From contig CM037880.1 in NCBI GenBank assembly GCA_021292165.1, positions 208,098,255-208,162,254 on the forward strand: a DNA stretch of 64,000 nucleotides, read 5' to 3'. A model generated the notes under the pieces. The model was not told the DNA's origin. It did no database searches and was given only the letters and a program-made list of their open reading frames with translations. How positions within the stretch are numbered: position 1 is the stretch's first letter; the number at the start of each line of letters is the position of its first letter. Positions 1 through 11,594 of this stretch are shown piece after piece. Source of the DNA: Shinisaurus crocodilurus. Lineage: Eukaryota; Chordata; Lepidosauria; Squamata; Shinisauridae. Position numbers and translations under genes: made by a program.

Positions 1-194
1 TGTTAAACATGGAGACATAAGAACTTAATGTGAGATGTGTCCAGCAAGATTAGTATATGGATACATCCTTAGTCAACGATAAAACGAGTGACTGAGAAAA
101 CAAGTAAGTAGCTTATGTCCAAAATGACCACATCATCTCCTCTGTGAAGGATTGGTTATTGGCCAGAAATATGTTTATGAAATTAATGTCTAAG

Positions 195-278
195 GCTGTA
201 ATCCTATGTGTGCATCCCTGAGAGTAAGTCTCATAGAGCATCTACTTCTGAGTAAACATGTTTAGGTTTGCACTGTAA
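195..278. mobile_element. short inverted-repeat MITE (AATCCTAT family), copy 1
   Basis: Starts near TGTAATCCTATG and ends near TTTAGGTTTGCACTG, with GTAAGTC and TTCTGAGTAAACATG inside. This is the degraded form of a roughly 90-bp palindromic unit whose clearest copy is at 61560-61652. No coding potential; non-autonomous DNA element by structure. Confidence 0.5.
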
Positions 279-1089
279 ATAATGATTTACTTTCCTCAAC
301 CCATATGTCATAGCTATGGATAACAGGAAGGTTATCCAATAAGAAGAGCCAGACCATAGGCAGGGGGACATGTTCCTTTTGAATACTGTACCCAGTTAAT
401 AGACACAGGGCTTCTGTAATATATCTGTTGCTGGACTGTACCTATTCAAACTGAAAGTGGGGGATCAAACATTTGGATGCTTCCTCCAACTTCTTCCTTG
501 CACATCGAAAAACTAAGCCATCTCCTTAACGTACACATCTTGCATGTTCAGGTAGGAATATTTCACATGATGCATCATTTGAACCTTTGATTGTACTGCA
601 GTTCGAAGTGGTATGGTCCAGCTACAAACCATATGAAGTAGATGAAAATATGTTTTTCCTCAAAAGTGTGAAGAAGGGCAAGAAAGAGCCTTCTTGTTGC
701 TCAAGTACACACATTTCTCAGGAGATAAAGCCTTTAGTTTCACTTCAGGGCTCAGGAGATAAAAGGTCCCTTGCTCTCCCTATCCTTGGGAATAGTCCTT
801 ATTATTTAGGCATACAAGACAGAGGGGTGGTATGGCTTGCAAGATGAAGGAGGACTCAACTAAAATAATTGCCTCATGGAATAACAATTATTCAAATAAT
901 GAATTGTCACGCATTGCTAATACTGAAACTTGAGTATCCCATTCCTTTGTCTTTCTTTTATGATATACTGACAATGCCAAACCTCAGCCAGGTTCAGATG
1001 TAATGATCTTGGTCTGATAAACCATGAACGAGCATTGAGCCCACACACTATCTCAACTCCCCTTTCCTCCTCTATTCTCATATTCCTTA
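279..1089. other. intronic sequence, nothing recognised
   Basis: AT-rich single-copy-looking sequence upstream of the first CSMD3 exon. An 86-codon open frame at 587-847 has no family resemblance and no splice-site context. No repeat could be named. Confidence 0.4.
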
Positions 1090-1222
1090 TGTATCCTTTC
1101 CCTGGTGCCCTCCAGATGTTTTGGACTTCAAATCCCATCAGCCTAGCCAGCATGACAAATTGTCAAGAACTTTGGGAGTTGTAGTACAAAATATTTGGAG
1201 GGCACCGGATTGGGGAAGGCTG
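1090..1222. mobile_element. foldback MITE (CAGCCTTCCCCAACC family), copy 1
   Basis: The left part reads GCCCTCCAGATGTTTTGGAC and the right part GAGGGCACCGGATTGGGGAA, forming opposed arms around a GTTGTAG core. The same unit occurs at 2930-3065 and, truncated, at 56660-56733. The left terminus is damaged. Confidence 0.6.
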
Positions 1223-1248
1223 CCTTAATGTGATACTTCTGGCATTCA

Positions 1249-1403
1249 GTAAACCACAATTTTCTGTTATGTCTGAACCAGGACTTTATGATTTAAACTC
1301 TGAATGCAGTCCTGTCTTGCAAACCAGGATCAAACCATGCTTTGCAATGCAAGAGTTTAAGACACAGTTTCCTAGTTCAGACATAGTAGGAAACTGTGGG
1401 AAG
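1249..1403. mobile_element. foldback MITE, unclassified
   Basis: The left arm around CCACAATTTTCTGTTATGTC is mirrored on the right by GACATAGTAGGAAACTGTGG. Arms are about 30 bp and diverged; the middle repeats GACTTTATG/AAGAGTTTAAG-like stretches. Overlapping open frames on both strands are palindrome shadows. Confidence 0.45.
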
Positions 1404-1865
1404 AGGGAAGCAGAGTTGGGAGTATGCAGGCACAATGCCCGCTCTCTGTCCAATAAGTCATGTTCTCTTGGACTGTAATATTTCCATCTGTGGACTTTGT
1501 CAACCTGCAAAATCAAAAGATCACAACATAGGAGTTTTGTTTCCCTGCACCGTCGTATACATATTACCTAGTTTGACATGTGCAGGTTAGAGATTAGATC
1601 AAGTAACTGATCCTCATTCTGTAGTATCTGTGACCTTATTATAGAACTCATTTTAGTGTGGAAAAATTAATATTCATTTTACCGGACAAAACAGTTTTCT
1701 CATAGGTAATAATCTTATATAGAATTTATTGACCATGTTAAAGAACCAAAGTTATAAACATACCCTCGTGGTACTTGCTCATCATCTGCAGAAACATTGT
1801 TAAACTATTAGAGTTTAGGATTAAAAATGAGGCCATGAAAACTAGACCCTGTGAAGAAATTTGAC
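1404..1865. other. intronic sequence, nothing recognised
   Basis: AT-rich, with no domain-bearing frame, no clear repeat and no splice-flanked exon-like segment. Confidence 0.4.
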
Positions 1866-2246
1866 AGGACCTGTGTCAAGGCTAGGCATGGTTGGGCACC
1901 TGCTGCTGGCCTGTGGGACCTCAGCAGGGGCTCACTGACAAGAGCCCCCTGGAGTTGTTCCTCCTCTTCGCCAATGAAACCTGCTTGTTCACCTGCTTCT
2001 CACTCTGGCCCAGATAGCAGTGATGGTGAGAAGAAGGAGCAGTAGATGCCACTGTGTATTTACTCACTGGCTGTCTACATGTCGAGCAAGCAAGTAGTGA
2101 TGACGAGGAGAGAAAGGATGAGGAACAATAGCAGCTGGTGACAATGGTGGTGAGAAAGCAGACTCACTGAGTGGTGGGGGGACATTGAGGGTGAGAGTGT
2201 CTTGCCCAAGGGCCCCCAGAAACCTGGAGCCAGCACTGGTCTGAAT
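1866..2246 (+). mobile_element. hAT-type non-autonomous element, family B, copy 1
   Basis: Collinear with the intact copy at 6959-7307: shared blocks are AGGCATGGT, GGGGCTCACT, AAGGAGCAGTAGATGCCACT, GAGCAAGCAA and, at the end, CCTGGAGCCAGCACTGG. The left end is eroded and no target duplication remains. Open frames inside are not conserved between the copies, so it is non-coding. Confidence 0.65.
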
Positions 2247-2929
2247 ATTTATTCCCTCTGATAGACCAATACCACCTCCACCTTAAGTTACGAATACAAC
2301 ATGATCATTGCAACAAGGAATGCTGCAGTTCTTCAAATGTGCCAACTGGATAGATAAATTTAAAACAATAGGTTTCAGAATATATCCAGGTGAACAGGCA
2401 TGGAAACCCTCAGAATATGCATTTATCCTGTTGAATGCAAACTTTATCAGTAATCTCAGTTTGTTTTTGTTTGTTTTTATGTATTATAGAATAATAGCTT
2501 TGTAATACAAACCAAGTACTTTCATATAGTATTTCTTCTAGAACATATTTGATACTCATATTGAGTACTTCATTGCAGTCATTACATAAACAGGGTGTAC
2601 ATTTTCACAGTTCACTAAGCCTGCATTCCCTGAGGGCTCCTATCTGCAACATGGCACTGTCAATAGGTAAACTGCACCCCTGGAGCTGAACAGATGGGGA
2701 GGTTGCAGGACTGTACCACCACTCCCTTCCTCTGAACCACTGTGGGCAGCAACTCTGCATAAATGAAAGCTTCGTAGGTTGCCACTAGTGATTATAAAGC
2801 AAAATGCATGTGATTCTTATCTGTTTTAATAAGAGTTGATGGATCTAGGAGTATGAAGTTGATTCTCAGGTTTATTTCTCTTTAAATACTTTGGCCCTTC
2901 TTGTGATCCTTAAACATCAGTATCTAGGA
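2247..2929. other. intronic sequence, nothing recognised
   Basis: A short open frame at 2308-2505 has no recognisable motif. Position 2585-2790 is less AT-rich but shows no repeat boundary I can support. Confidence 0.35.
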
Positions 2930-3065
2930 AAGCCTTACCCAACCTAATGCCTGCCAGATGTTTTGGACTACAACTACCATCACCATGAGCATTGGTTGCA
3001 CTGGCTGGGGCTGATGGGAATTGTAGTCAAAAACCATTTGGAGGGCACGAAGTTGGGGAAGGCTG
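2930..3065. mobile_element. foldback MITE (CAGCCTTCCCCAACC family), copy 2, with target duplication
   Basis: 136-bp element with arms AAGCCTTACCCAACCT and TTGGGGAAGGCTG around CCAGATGTTTTGGACTACAA and its near complement. It is flanked by ATCTAGGA (2922-2929) and ATCTAGTA (3066-3073), an 8-bp direct repeat with one mismatch. That length points to the hAT superfamily. Confidence 0.7.
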
Positions 3066-3267
3066 ATCTAGTATATTTGGGGTACATTATAATGGTCCAG
3101 GAGTACTTAACATTTAATTCTCTTTCTATTATTTAAGTTCTGGCAACACTTATGTCACAAATGTAGATGGAAATGTTTGTGACCTGTTTCAAGATTTCCA
3201 AAGAACTGTTATAAATATTAAAGTTATTAATGTCCTGTGCCTTTAGACTTCCAATTTTCAAAGGAAT

Positions 3268-3270
<3 letters not shown>

Positions 3271-3298
<28 letters not shown>
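3271..3298. repeat. (AT)14 microsatellite
   Basis: Uninterrupted AT dinucleotide run, about 290 bp upstream of the first exon. Confidence 0.95.
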
Positions 3299-3301
<3 letters not shown>

Positions 3302-3533
3302 GGCTCTGTTTCACAGCAAATATTCTTTTCTAAAAATCTGATTACGAGAAGGAATCTGGAGTTTGCTTACAACAAGATTGTCTTTATATTGGTGATCCAC
3401 AAGTTGTTTGATCCTGCTTCATAATAATAGGGTATAAATGGGAAAAAGCTTCCCAAACCTTTATTCCTTGTCAGCTGTATAGTCTATTGGCTGTTTGATA
3501 TTTTCAGGTAAATCCTAGATATGCAGAAAATAA

Positions 3534-3674
<141 letters not shown>

Positions 3675-3800
3675 TAACATTTGCAGTTGTGGAGGGAAAA
3701 TAACTCATATTCTTGGATTGTTGCTTTTAAAATTTATCTGATACATGTTTGTACGAATACCCAGTATTCACTACATTTGCTTTGCATAGCTGCCTGCACT

Positions 3801-3960
3801 AGAGATGTGGTAAAAAATCGCGATTCACTGCCATCGAGCAAAAGCTTTCTGATTCGCAGTTCAATTTTGTATCGAGTGTCAGATCTGTGAACAGGGAGAA
3901 GGAGGATCGAGCTAGATGGAAAAAAATTTAAACAGGCTGCTGCCAGCCACAAACTGCCAG
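3801..3960 (+). mobile_element. possible one-ended hAT fragment (TAGAGATGT end)
   Basis: Starts TAGAGATGTGGTAAAAAATC followed by CGCGATTC, similar to the left ends at 31949 and 57198 (TAGRGATGTnCnGAAATCTC). No matching right end was found before 4140. Weak call based on one terminus. Confidence 0.3.
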
Positions 3961-4551
3961 AGTTAATAAAAAAAATCTAATTTACCTAGCTTGTACTAGT
4001 ATTGAATTGCATTGAGATGTTTAACTAGCTGGGAACCCATTTCAATACATTTCTTATTTTACATGTCATTCCAGAATTAAAAAAATAGACAACTTAAATC
4101 TGCCATGGGAACACAGTTATCAGCTTGATAATGTAGCATGTGACTAGGATGTATTTATTTGTTCATATAACATTTATGCCACATGATAACAAAGTTCTAT
4201 GGGTATTTAAAAACCCTAAGATAAAAGATAAAAAAACACACAAACTCCCATAATAAATACAGCAACAGAAAACAATATTCACATAATAATCTATTGCATT
4301 GCCTGTGGGCACTGCATTGGGGACCCCTACACTGTTCTAACTCTCTCTCTTAACTTCTTCACCTATCAGAAAGACAGTAGGTTTTTTTCCCTTTAGTTTC
4401 TGGTTCACTATTCAAATAGTTACTAGGTTTCTCAAGTTTCAATTTCCTGGGCTGATCTGTTATACCAGCCTTCCCAAACCTGGTGTCCTCCAGTGTGTTC
4501 AACTAGAACACTCCTGCCACTAGGGCCATAATTCTATGTCCTGATTCTCTT
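3961..4551. other. intronic sequence with possible LINE tail
   Basis: 4145-4270 (ATTTATTTGTTCATATAACA then AAAAACACACAAACTCCC) resembles a reversed 3' tail of an L2-type LINE but lacks the diagnostic CCGCC motif. The rest is unrecognised. Confidence 0.3.
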
Positions 4552-4942
4552 ACAGCACAATCCTATGGCCGCTAGACAGCATCAAGCTGGAACTCTGAGC
4601 TCAGACTGCCTCCCCACTCCCCAAGCTGCCGTGGAAAGAACTGAACCAGCTGCTTCTCCGAGGTTGCAAATGCAACCTTGGAGAAGGGGTTTTGTGGGCA
4701 TTCCATGGGGAGGGGAGGAGACCAGCACCACCACGATATGAGGTATCCTGTCAGCACTTCAGCCTCCTTCCCTGCCCCTCCACAGTGTGGCACTTAGATG
4801 GTCAATACTGCCCATCTAAGAGCTTTGCAGGGTGGGAGGAGCACAGAAGCAACCTTCACCTCCATGCTCCTCCAGCCCTGCGTAGGATGCCTGTAATCCT
4901 CCAAGTCCGGAGGGCTAAGGCCATCCAAATTGGATTGTACCC
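4552..4942. mobile_element. candidate MITE with GCACAATCCTATGGCC ends
   Basis: Left end CAGCACAATCCTATGGCC and right end GGCCATCCAAATTGGATTGT face each other. The interior is GC-richer than its surroundings, and open frames on both strands are non-coding. Similar ends flank 19013-19627. No target duplication was identified. Confidence 0.4.
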
Positions 4943-5606
4943 TTAGTTAGGAAAATACATATTCCCCTTAAAATCTGATGCTAGAAATCCATCCTAGTAG
5001 ATGCTGAGAGGATTAGAATGAGCAAGATAACAAATAGACTTTGTATGTTTATTCCCATGATTTAACTTAAACCCACCTTCTATGATCTTTTAACCCATCT
5101 GGCAAGAACAGCTTCTAAATCAGGGGTGGGCAGAAGGTAGATCTGGATCTACTGAAAGCAATCTGGGTGACTTGCAGTAGATCAAGAAGCATTTATGACT
5201 CCCAATTGTTTAACAGTAGCAGCCATAAAATTACTCCCTGTCCCAAATTATACTGATGAAAAGAAGAAATCTTGGCATTACCAGGAGTGGATTTTCATGT
5301 GGAAGAGCTGCAATCTCCATTTGGTTCTGGTACTCAAAACAAAATTCCTGGGCTCAGGAGTCTTTAATTCTAAGTGTATGTCATTTGCACCAGGCTCCAG
5401 TTGGTGGATATTGGGATTCTAGATCTTGCAAGCCTGAAGTCTGCCCTTCCCTGCTCTAAACTACTGAAAACAAAACCCACTAATGGATCGTTTTATAAAT
5501 AAGAACATATACAAATTGGCTGAATAGTTGAATTTCTTCACACATGATTAGATTTCCTGATTTTTAAAAAGGCTTAAAAGTGGCTACAGAGAAGCAAACT
5601 AAATCA
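4943..5606. other. intronic sequence, nothing recognised
   Basis: 5120-5455 includes TCAGGGGTGGGCAGAAGGTA-type sequence that may be an old DNA transposon, but neither end is clear. No coding signal. Confidence 0.3.
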
Positions 5607-5760
5607 TAAGAACATAGGAAGAGCCATGCTGGATCAGACCAAGGGTCCATCTAGTCCAGCATTCTTTTCACACAGTGGCCAACCAGCTGTCTGCAGGATC
5701 CCACAGGCAGGGCCTTTGTTGGCAGGGAACCTAACCCTGGTGCAAGAAGACAGTCATACA
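5607..5760 (-). mobile_element. CR1/L3-type LINE 3' tail fragment
   Basis: TAAGAACATAGGAAGAGCCA, TGCTGGATCAGACCAAGGGT and CATCTAGTCCAGCATTC are characteristic of reversed 3' tails of CR1/L3-like LINEs in reptiles. The plus-strand counterpart of the same region is at 58740-58960. Non-coding. Confidence 0.6.
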
Positions 5761-5930
5761 AAATGGCACGTGTTTGGGGTAGTGATTTTCCAGAGACAAA
5801 TAGGGGGGAAATGGGACTGCTGGAAAAATCAGTGTCATTGGAGGGCAAGGTACACTGAAGATAAAATATGGTTGTGCTATATCTTATAAGAGTACTTGTT
5901 CACTATAACTGGACAAACTACTCTCAAGGG

Positions 5931-6167
5931 TTAGGGCCAAAACAGACATTACTTTAAATCTGTGTCTAACAGCTAAGTCTCCCCCTTTTTTACTCTAGAG
6001 TAGGCACAGGGAACCTAATCTGGATTGGGATCCTAGTGTATGAGAGGTATGGGGGCTTTTAAACCTGGATCAACTCCCTGCTCCTACTCTAGAGTAAAAA
6101 TTAAAATAAAAAAGGCACAGCTGCTAGGAACAGATTTAAAGTAGTATCTGTTTTGGCCGTTAGTGAT
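5931..6167. mobile_element. foldback MITE (GGCCAAAACAGA family), copy 1
   Basis: Left arm GGCCAAAACAGACATTACTT then TAAATCTGTG is mirrored by CAGATTTAAAGTAGTATCTG then TTTTGGCC on the right, about 40 bp of terminal inverted repeat. Both flanks carry GTTAG. Internal TACTCTAGAGTA is shared with 10300-10526 and 11380-11470. Confidence 0.65.
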
Positions 6168-6958
6168 TCTGGAGCTGCTGTCCAGGTAGCTTTGCCATAC
6201 TCCAGTTCCCCCAATCTGGCCAATTTAAAAAATAAAACTTGCATAATTAGCAAATAATTTGCATGCAGATCATTTGTAAATTATGCATTTTTAATTTGCA
6301 TACAATGTTTTATTATTAAAGGTTTAAAAATATATGTATTTTATCTCTATGTAAGTCAATGGAACACAAGGTTTCTGCATGCAACTGAGAATTGGATTTG
6401 CTCTGGGAGGGGGCAATTAAACTAGATGGGCCTGTGCTGCAAACTGAAGGATGTTTTGAAGCAGGGATTTGGGGCTGAAAATCCAAATCAGCCTCAGCTA
6501 CACCTCTGACCTGCAGTATCTACAGTGGACTACATTGTGGGTCTGTTGTAAGCCACTGTCCACTATAGCTTCTTCCTCAAGCGGCAATATGGAGATAATA
6601 GACTGTAGTAGCATTGGCAGTGTAGGTTTGAAAAGTAACAAGAAAAATACATATACTATCCTCATGAAATAAGAGCTCGGATAGAAGGAAGAAGATGAAC
6701 TCCTGTCTTTGCTCCTACCTTTTATGTGAGGGCATGCTAACCATAGGTACACGTAAATCCCAAATTTCTCCACTGACTTTACAGGCAGCTGTCACTTCTG
6801 CCTTGGGGCAAGCAGTGGGAAAAATAACTTCAAAAGGAACCAAGAAATTCCACTTCTGAACAATTAAACAGTTACTCTATTTTTTTCCCTATCTCAATAG
6901 ACATCACTACTTCCCTTACATGTCAAACCTAGCTGTGACTTACATAACTGGCTACAAT

Positions 6959-7307
6959 CAGGGCTGGCATCAAAGGTAGGCATGGTGAGCATGGGCCAAG
7001 GGCCCATGCCCCAGTAGAGGCTCACTAGCAAGCCCCCCCCCCCAAGTTGCTACTCCTCTGAAACCTTCTTGTTTGTCTGCCTCTCGCTCTAGTCCAGATA
7101 ACAGGGTTGGTAAGAAGGAGGAGCAGTAGATGCCACTGGATACTTGCTCATTGACTCGTCTCTACCAGTCGAGCAAGCAATGATGAGAAAGAGAATGAGG
7201 AGCAAAAGCAGCTGGTGACAATGGCAGTGAGTAGGTAGACTCACTAAAGGAGAGGACCCATTGAGGGTGCCTTGACAAAGGGGCCTCCAAACCTGGAGCC
7301 AGCACTA
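6959..7307 (+). mobile_element. hAT non-autonomous element, family B, copy 2, intact
   Basis: 349-bp element starting CAGGGCTGGCATC and ending GGAGCCAGCACTA. Flanked by the perfect 8-bp direct repeat GCTACAAT at 6951-6958 and 7308-7315, the hallmark of hAT insertion. There is no transposase reading frame, so it was mobilised in trans. Confidence 0.85.
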
Positions 7308-7480
7308 GCTACAATAATTGGAGTTGGAAACAAACTCATAATCCCACTAAAAGATTAAACATAATGCTGCTTGCACATTTTGCCTCTTATCTCTGAGCTA
7401 GAGGCTGCATCCAGAAGTATTTTTTTTTAGAAAGATGGGAATCTGGGTCAGCTAATGGACAAAATGGGCACCAAGCGACA

Positions 7481-7760
7481 TAGTCAATCAATTTATGTGT
7501 ATACCACATTTTTCACATTGTCTATTTTGTGAACTGCTTTGAGCACAATTTAAATACAACAGTCATAACTATAATTACAATGTCATGTTAAATATTAATA
7601 TAATATTGACAATTTAAAACATATCAAACATTGAATTGAACATGAAACATACCAATAGGTCAGTTAACAGTATCATGTACCAATAACAACATTAACATTA
7701 AAAAAAAAAAATTCAACAGTTCATATTAAGAGACCTAACAATAAGATACCTCACTCACAC
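7481..7760 (-). mobile_element. possible LINE 3' tail, degraded
   Basis: CCACATTTTTCACATTGTC followed by A-rich sequence looks like a reversed LINE tail of the L2 kind. No protein-coding remnant, so the family call is weak. Confidence 0.3.
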
Positions 7761-7790
7761 CAAACCAGTAGCATAAGAGAGAGAAAAAAA

Positions 7791-8039
7791 GCCAGTGTGG
7801 CATAATGGTGAGAGTATTGGACTGGGACTCGGGAGATCCAGGTTCTAGTCCCCGCTCGGCCATGAAACTCACTGGGTGACTTTGGGCCAATCACTCACTC
7901 TCAGCCTAACCTACCTCACAGGGTTGTTGTGAGGATAAAATGGAGAGGAGGATGAGGAGGATTATGTAAGCTGCCTTGAGTTCCTTGCAGGAAAAAAGGC
8001 GGGGTATAAATATAATAAATAAATAAATAATAAAAAAAG
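7791..8039 (+). mobile_element. tRNA-derived SINE with LINE-like tail, copy 1
   Basis: Starts GCCAGTGTGGCATAATGGTG (A-box region), has B-box GGTTCTAGTCC at about 7841, then CTCACTGGGTGACTTTGGGC and GCCTAACCTACCTCACAGGG. The tail is GTAAGCTGCCTTGAGTTCCT then AATAAATAAATAA, similar to the 3' ends of L2-clade LINEs in this window. Full length. Confidence 0.85.
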
Positions 8040-8390
8040 ATAAAACAAAATAACCACAAGGTATTTCCGACAGTCCATCCGCAAGCAACAGAAATGGATG
8101 TTCCTCTCAGCAGGGTCCCACATCTTGGGCCAAGAAAGGGCGGGCATGGCAACCCCCTTGATGGCTGTCTCTAGGCAGCAGACAACCAGGAGAGGCAAGA
8201 TGGAAAAAGCCTCTCCCAGGGCAAATGTCTTCATTAAGGAGTACAGCGTGAAAGACATCACAAAGGTAGCCCTGTGGGTGACTGAAATAATCTATAATGA
8301 CCTAAGCTTTTATAACTATCCTTAATAGGACAAAAGGACCCCTCACAGTTGCTTCTGGCAGCAGCTCCTAGGGCTGGGACAAACCATATA

Positions 8391-8640
8391 CAGTAATACC
8401 TTGGATTACAAGTAACTTGGTTTGAGAGCATTTTGCAAGACAAGCAAATTTTTAAATATTTATTTAATTTTTTTTTACTTGATATACAAGCGACGTCTTG
8501 CAATACAAGTACTGTAGTACGGCTTAAATTAAAAATCTCTGTACAAATTTTTTTGGGGGGATTTCATTTTGATATAAGAGTGTTTTGGATTACAAGCATG
8601 TTTCTGGAACGAATTATGCTCTCAATCCAAGGCATGACTG
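8391..8640. mobile_element. Tigger-like MITE, copy 1 (TA target duplication)
   Basis: 250-bp element with ends CAGTAATACCTTGGATTACA and AATCCAAGGCATGACTG, flanked by TA on both sides. CAGT ends with a TA duplication indicate the Tc1/mariner superfamily, pogo/Tigger-like. A second copy is at 11672-11920, and 39207-40664 shares the ends. Confidence 0.8.
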
Positions 8641-8934
8641 TACTGTCTCTCTCCCCCCTGCACTTTGGGCAAAACCTGGGCAACCAAGCCATATGGCAAC
8701 TCTATCTCCAAGTGGCTCACCTCATGCATTGTAGGCCTTTATCGGCAGGCCCAGATTATGCCAAGATTCCAGTCAGTTTACAGTTAGGTGGGCCTGTATT
8801 GCCTACAGACTGAGGCAATACTTTGCTGAACAATGAGGATGCTGCTGGCTCCATAGCTGAAGAACGCTTTGATGAAATAACAGCTGCAATTGGCTTTAGC
8901 TGAACTGCTTGTGTGGGCATAAATATAATGCATG

Positions 8935-9095
8935 TATTTTTAAATTTTGTTCTGTTTTTAATTGTGTTTTATACTGTGTGTGTGTGTTCCCCCCCCCCTC
9001 TTGTATTTTATTGGATTGTAAATTGCTCAGAGTGGCCGGATGTCTGGCCAGATGGGCGATTAATAAATATAATAAATAAAATAAATAAATAAATT
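8935..9095 (+). mobile_element. L2-clade LINE 3' tail
   Basis: TTTTTAATTGTGTTTTATAC leads to TTGTAAATTGCTCAGAGTGG, then GATTAATAAATATAATAAAT. The layout matches the L2 tails at 13737-13792 and 60755-61072. Only 3' UTR is present. Confidence 0.6.
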
Positions 9096-9110
9096 ATGAT
9101 GGTTAATCCC

Positions 9111-9128
9111 ACACACACACACACACAC
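9111..9128. repeat. (AC)9 microsatellite
   Basis: Uninterrupted AC run just after an L2 tail. Confidence 0.95.
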
Positions 9129-9535
9129 CTCCCCTGCTGACAAGGTTTTTACTAAAACATGACATTTCAAAATTTGATAGGATTTTTTTTTTCTTTCCCA
9201 GTATGAAAATGCACTGCTTGGGGTCAGTTTCAGTTGTTGATTAAGCCACACATGCTTAAAGGCACCAGAAATTTGCAAGAGAGAAAAAAAGATGGAAATC
9301 CCATACTCTCCAATTGCCCAGAATTTGCAGGGACAGTCCTGCAAGCACTTAAGCCATCAGGGCTTCCTACTTTGTTATGCAGAGTCCCAATTTGTTATGC
9401 AGATCCCAGAATTCCCCTGCCTCCTCCCAGCAAGCTATTTAGGTTAGCTGTGGATTTTGCCCATATACCCTTTAAGCAAGAAGGGAACAGACTGAGGATG
9501 TGCGTGCGTGCGTGCTCTAGCAGCTGCTTCTGACC

Positions 9536-9610
9536 CCCTGGTAAGTAAGTAAGACCCATTGAAGACATTTGTACTTACTCCTGAGTAACTGTGTATAGGA
9601 TTGCACTGTT
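9536..9610. mobile_element. short inverted-repeat MITE (AATCCTAT family), copy 2
   Basis: Contains AGACCCATTGAAGACATTTG, TTACTCCTGAGTAACTG and the end TGTATAGGATTGCACTG. The left arm is partly lost. Confidence 0.5.
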
Positions 9611-10134
9611 TGTTTTAATTTGATTCAAGTTAGTTAAATTCTGTAAGATTATTCTAGTTTAAGTGTTTCTTTAAATCTAAATTGTGTGAATAGAACACAA
9701 AGTGCTTTAAACTGGGGCCTTTCCACAATAACAAACAACAACAAAGCTGTTCAGCCCCTCAAAGTTACTCTTTGTGCTTAAAAACCAGAGTAGGGGTGTT
9801 GGAGCAAAATGCTGAAGGGGCTCAAAACCCCAATGTGTCTTTTTGTATCCCCCCCCCAAAGCTCCCCCTCCTCTGCATCTCCTTCTTCTCTTCTTCTCCT
9901 CCAACTGCCCTGAAAATGTGGGACCAATCCTGACAATTTTAAAACAAATAGAGATTGCCCTGCAAGCACTGACACCCCCCCCCCCCATGGAAAACACAAG
10001 ATATCAACAATTAAGGGTTTAAATAAGGTTTTAAAAAAATACAAAAGCCACTAATAAAATATTATAAAATAATATATAGTAATGTAATAATGATAATATA
10101 TAAGATTTTGTGTGTTTTCTCCAATAACTATTGT
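9611..10134. other. intronic sequence, nothing recognised
   Basis: Includes C-runs at about 9850 and 9975 and the pyrimidine-rich tract 9860-9905. Open frames at 9707-10044 on the minus strand are low-complexity products. Confidence 0.35.
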
Positions 10135-10230
10135 AGTTGACCATGCCCTTTGGTTGCCTGGCCATGCCCTCATGTTGCCTGGCCATGCCCTCTTGATCAC
10201 ACCTTCATGTTGCTTAACCATACCTCTTAC
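10135..10230 (+). repeat. degenerate minisatellite, about 21-bp unit
   Basis: Three to four diverged copies of TTGCCTGGCCATGCCCTCAT occur in direct order, the middle two nearly identical, with a 14-bp insertion before the last. Confidence 0.65.
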
Positions 10231-10299
10231 AAATCCACATGTGTGTCCCTATTTTCATCTGTGAAATGTTGGAGGGTATGAAATCCTATGCATGTGTAT

Positions 10300-10526
10300 G
10301 GATCTCACTCCAAAATAGGTGCAGGGCTCCTGATCTGGATTGGATCCCTAGCATGGGGAGTAGCATGACTTTTAATATCTGGATTAGGCTCTTCACCTAC
10401 TCTAGAGTAAAGATTAAAAGAAGACGTAGCTGCGAAACATACATTATAGTTGCAATCCCATGCAAATTTTCTGTCTAAACTTGCATGGGATTGCGGCCTA
10501 AATGTAATGTTTGTTTTGGCCCTCAG
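10300..10526. mobile_element. foldback MITE (GGCCAAAACAGA family), copy 2, with internal hairpin
   Basis: Shares GATCTGGATTGGATCCCTAG, TACTCTAGAGTAAAGATTAA and TTTGTTTTGGCC with 5931-6167. A hairpin at 10450-10495 (TTGCAATCCCATGCAAATTT / AACTTGCATGGGATTGCGGC) sits near its right end. Confidence 0.5.
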
Positions 10527-11379
10527 ACATACTTTGGGGACTTCTTATCCATCTGCATAGTCATATTTTTTAGGCACTTGCTACACAGACAACCACTTTA
10601 GTATTCAATCTAGGCTGATAAAAAATAAGTCACCTCAGAGGATGAGCGGCCTAAAAATGATCTTGAGAGTTGTCTTTAAGATAAAAGAAGCATAAAATCC
10701 TTACCAAGAGGAAATAAAGTGGCATTATTTTCCTTGCTTCAGAAATGAAGTATGCATAGACACTGAACTCCTCCTGAAAGTCTGGAAAACATTCTGAAGA
10801 AACAAATTTAAATAAATACAACAAATATAGCAAACATGAGATGTGTCTGAAGGACTTGAATAATTGAAAAATACAAACACTTATATTACCAACATAAACA
10901 TCATTATTTATTTAAAGCCTAAAAATACCCTAGTGTTTTATATTTTGCATATATGAATATGTGTCTGTGTGTTTGTTTTATGCTAAACATTCCTGCCCTG
11001 AGTTTGTGCAATTATCATAGAAATGTAATATGAGAAAACATACCATGGTGGAAAAGCTTCATGTGTGTGAAGACTTAACTGTGCAGTAATTTCATACCTG
11101 CTCTTGAAACAACAGGACAACCTGGTGTAGCTGAATAGATGGATTGCTGGCTTTGAGTATCACATCAAATCCTACTCAAACAATTTTGTTGGATGTGTGC
11201 AGGGCGGATTGATTTAAATCAAATTGGCGTAAATCAATCCCCCTTGTGGCCTGCAATTTATCACTATTTTGCAATATAAATTGCAGGTGAAGCCCCCCTT
11301 CCCCACACAGATTGGGACCACAGCGGTGGGGGGAATGTTAAAGCCCCCCTATTCTGACACTAGGACCCCAATCCACACC

Positions 11380-11470
11380 AGAACCCATGCATTTACTCTA
11401 GGGTAATAAAGAAAAAGATGTAGCTGCTAGGAATGTGTTTAAACTTTAAAGTAATGTGTGCTTTGGCCTG
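11380..11470. mobile_element. foldback MITE (GGCCAAAACAGA family), copy 3, right half
   Basis: TTACTCTAGGGTAATAAAGA, GTAGCTGCTAGGAATGTGTT and TGTGTGCTTTGGCC match the right half of 5931-6167. The left end is obscured; it may begin near 11200. Confidence 0.45.
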
Positions 11471-11527
11471 AGAGAGTCTCAACAAACCTCAGTTGAGACC
11501 AACTGAGCTTAACTCAAGAGCTCTCAC

Positions 11528-11590
11528 ACTTGCCTGGGGGTAAGTCCCACTGAACTGAACAGGCTTTACTTCTGAGCAGACATGTATAAA
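11528..11590. mobile_element. short inverted-repeat MITE (AATCCTAT family), copy 3
   Basis: GGGTAAGTCCCACTGAACTG and TTACTTCTGAGCAGACATGT match the family core; outer arms are eroded. Confidence 0.45.
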
Positions 11591-11594
11591 TTAT

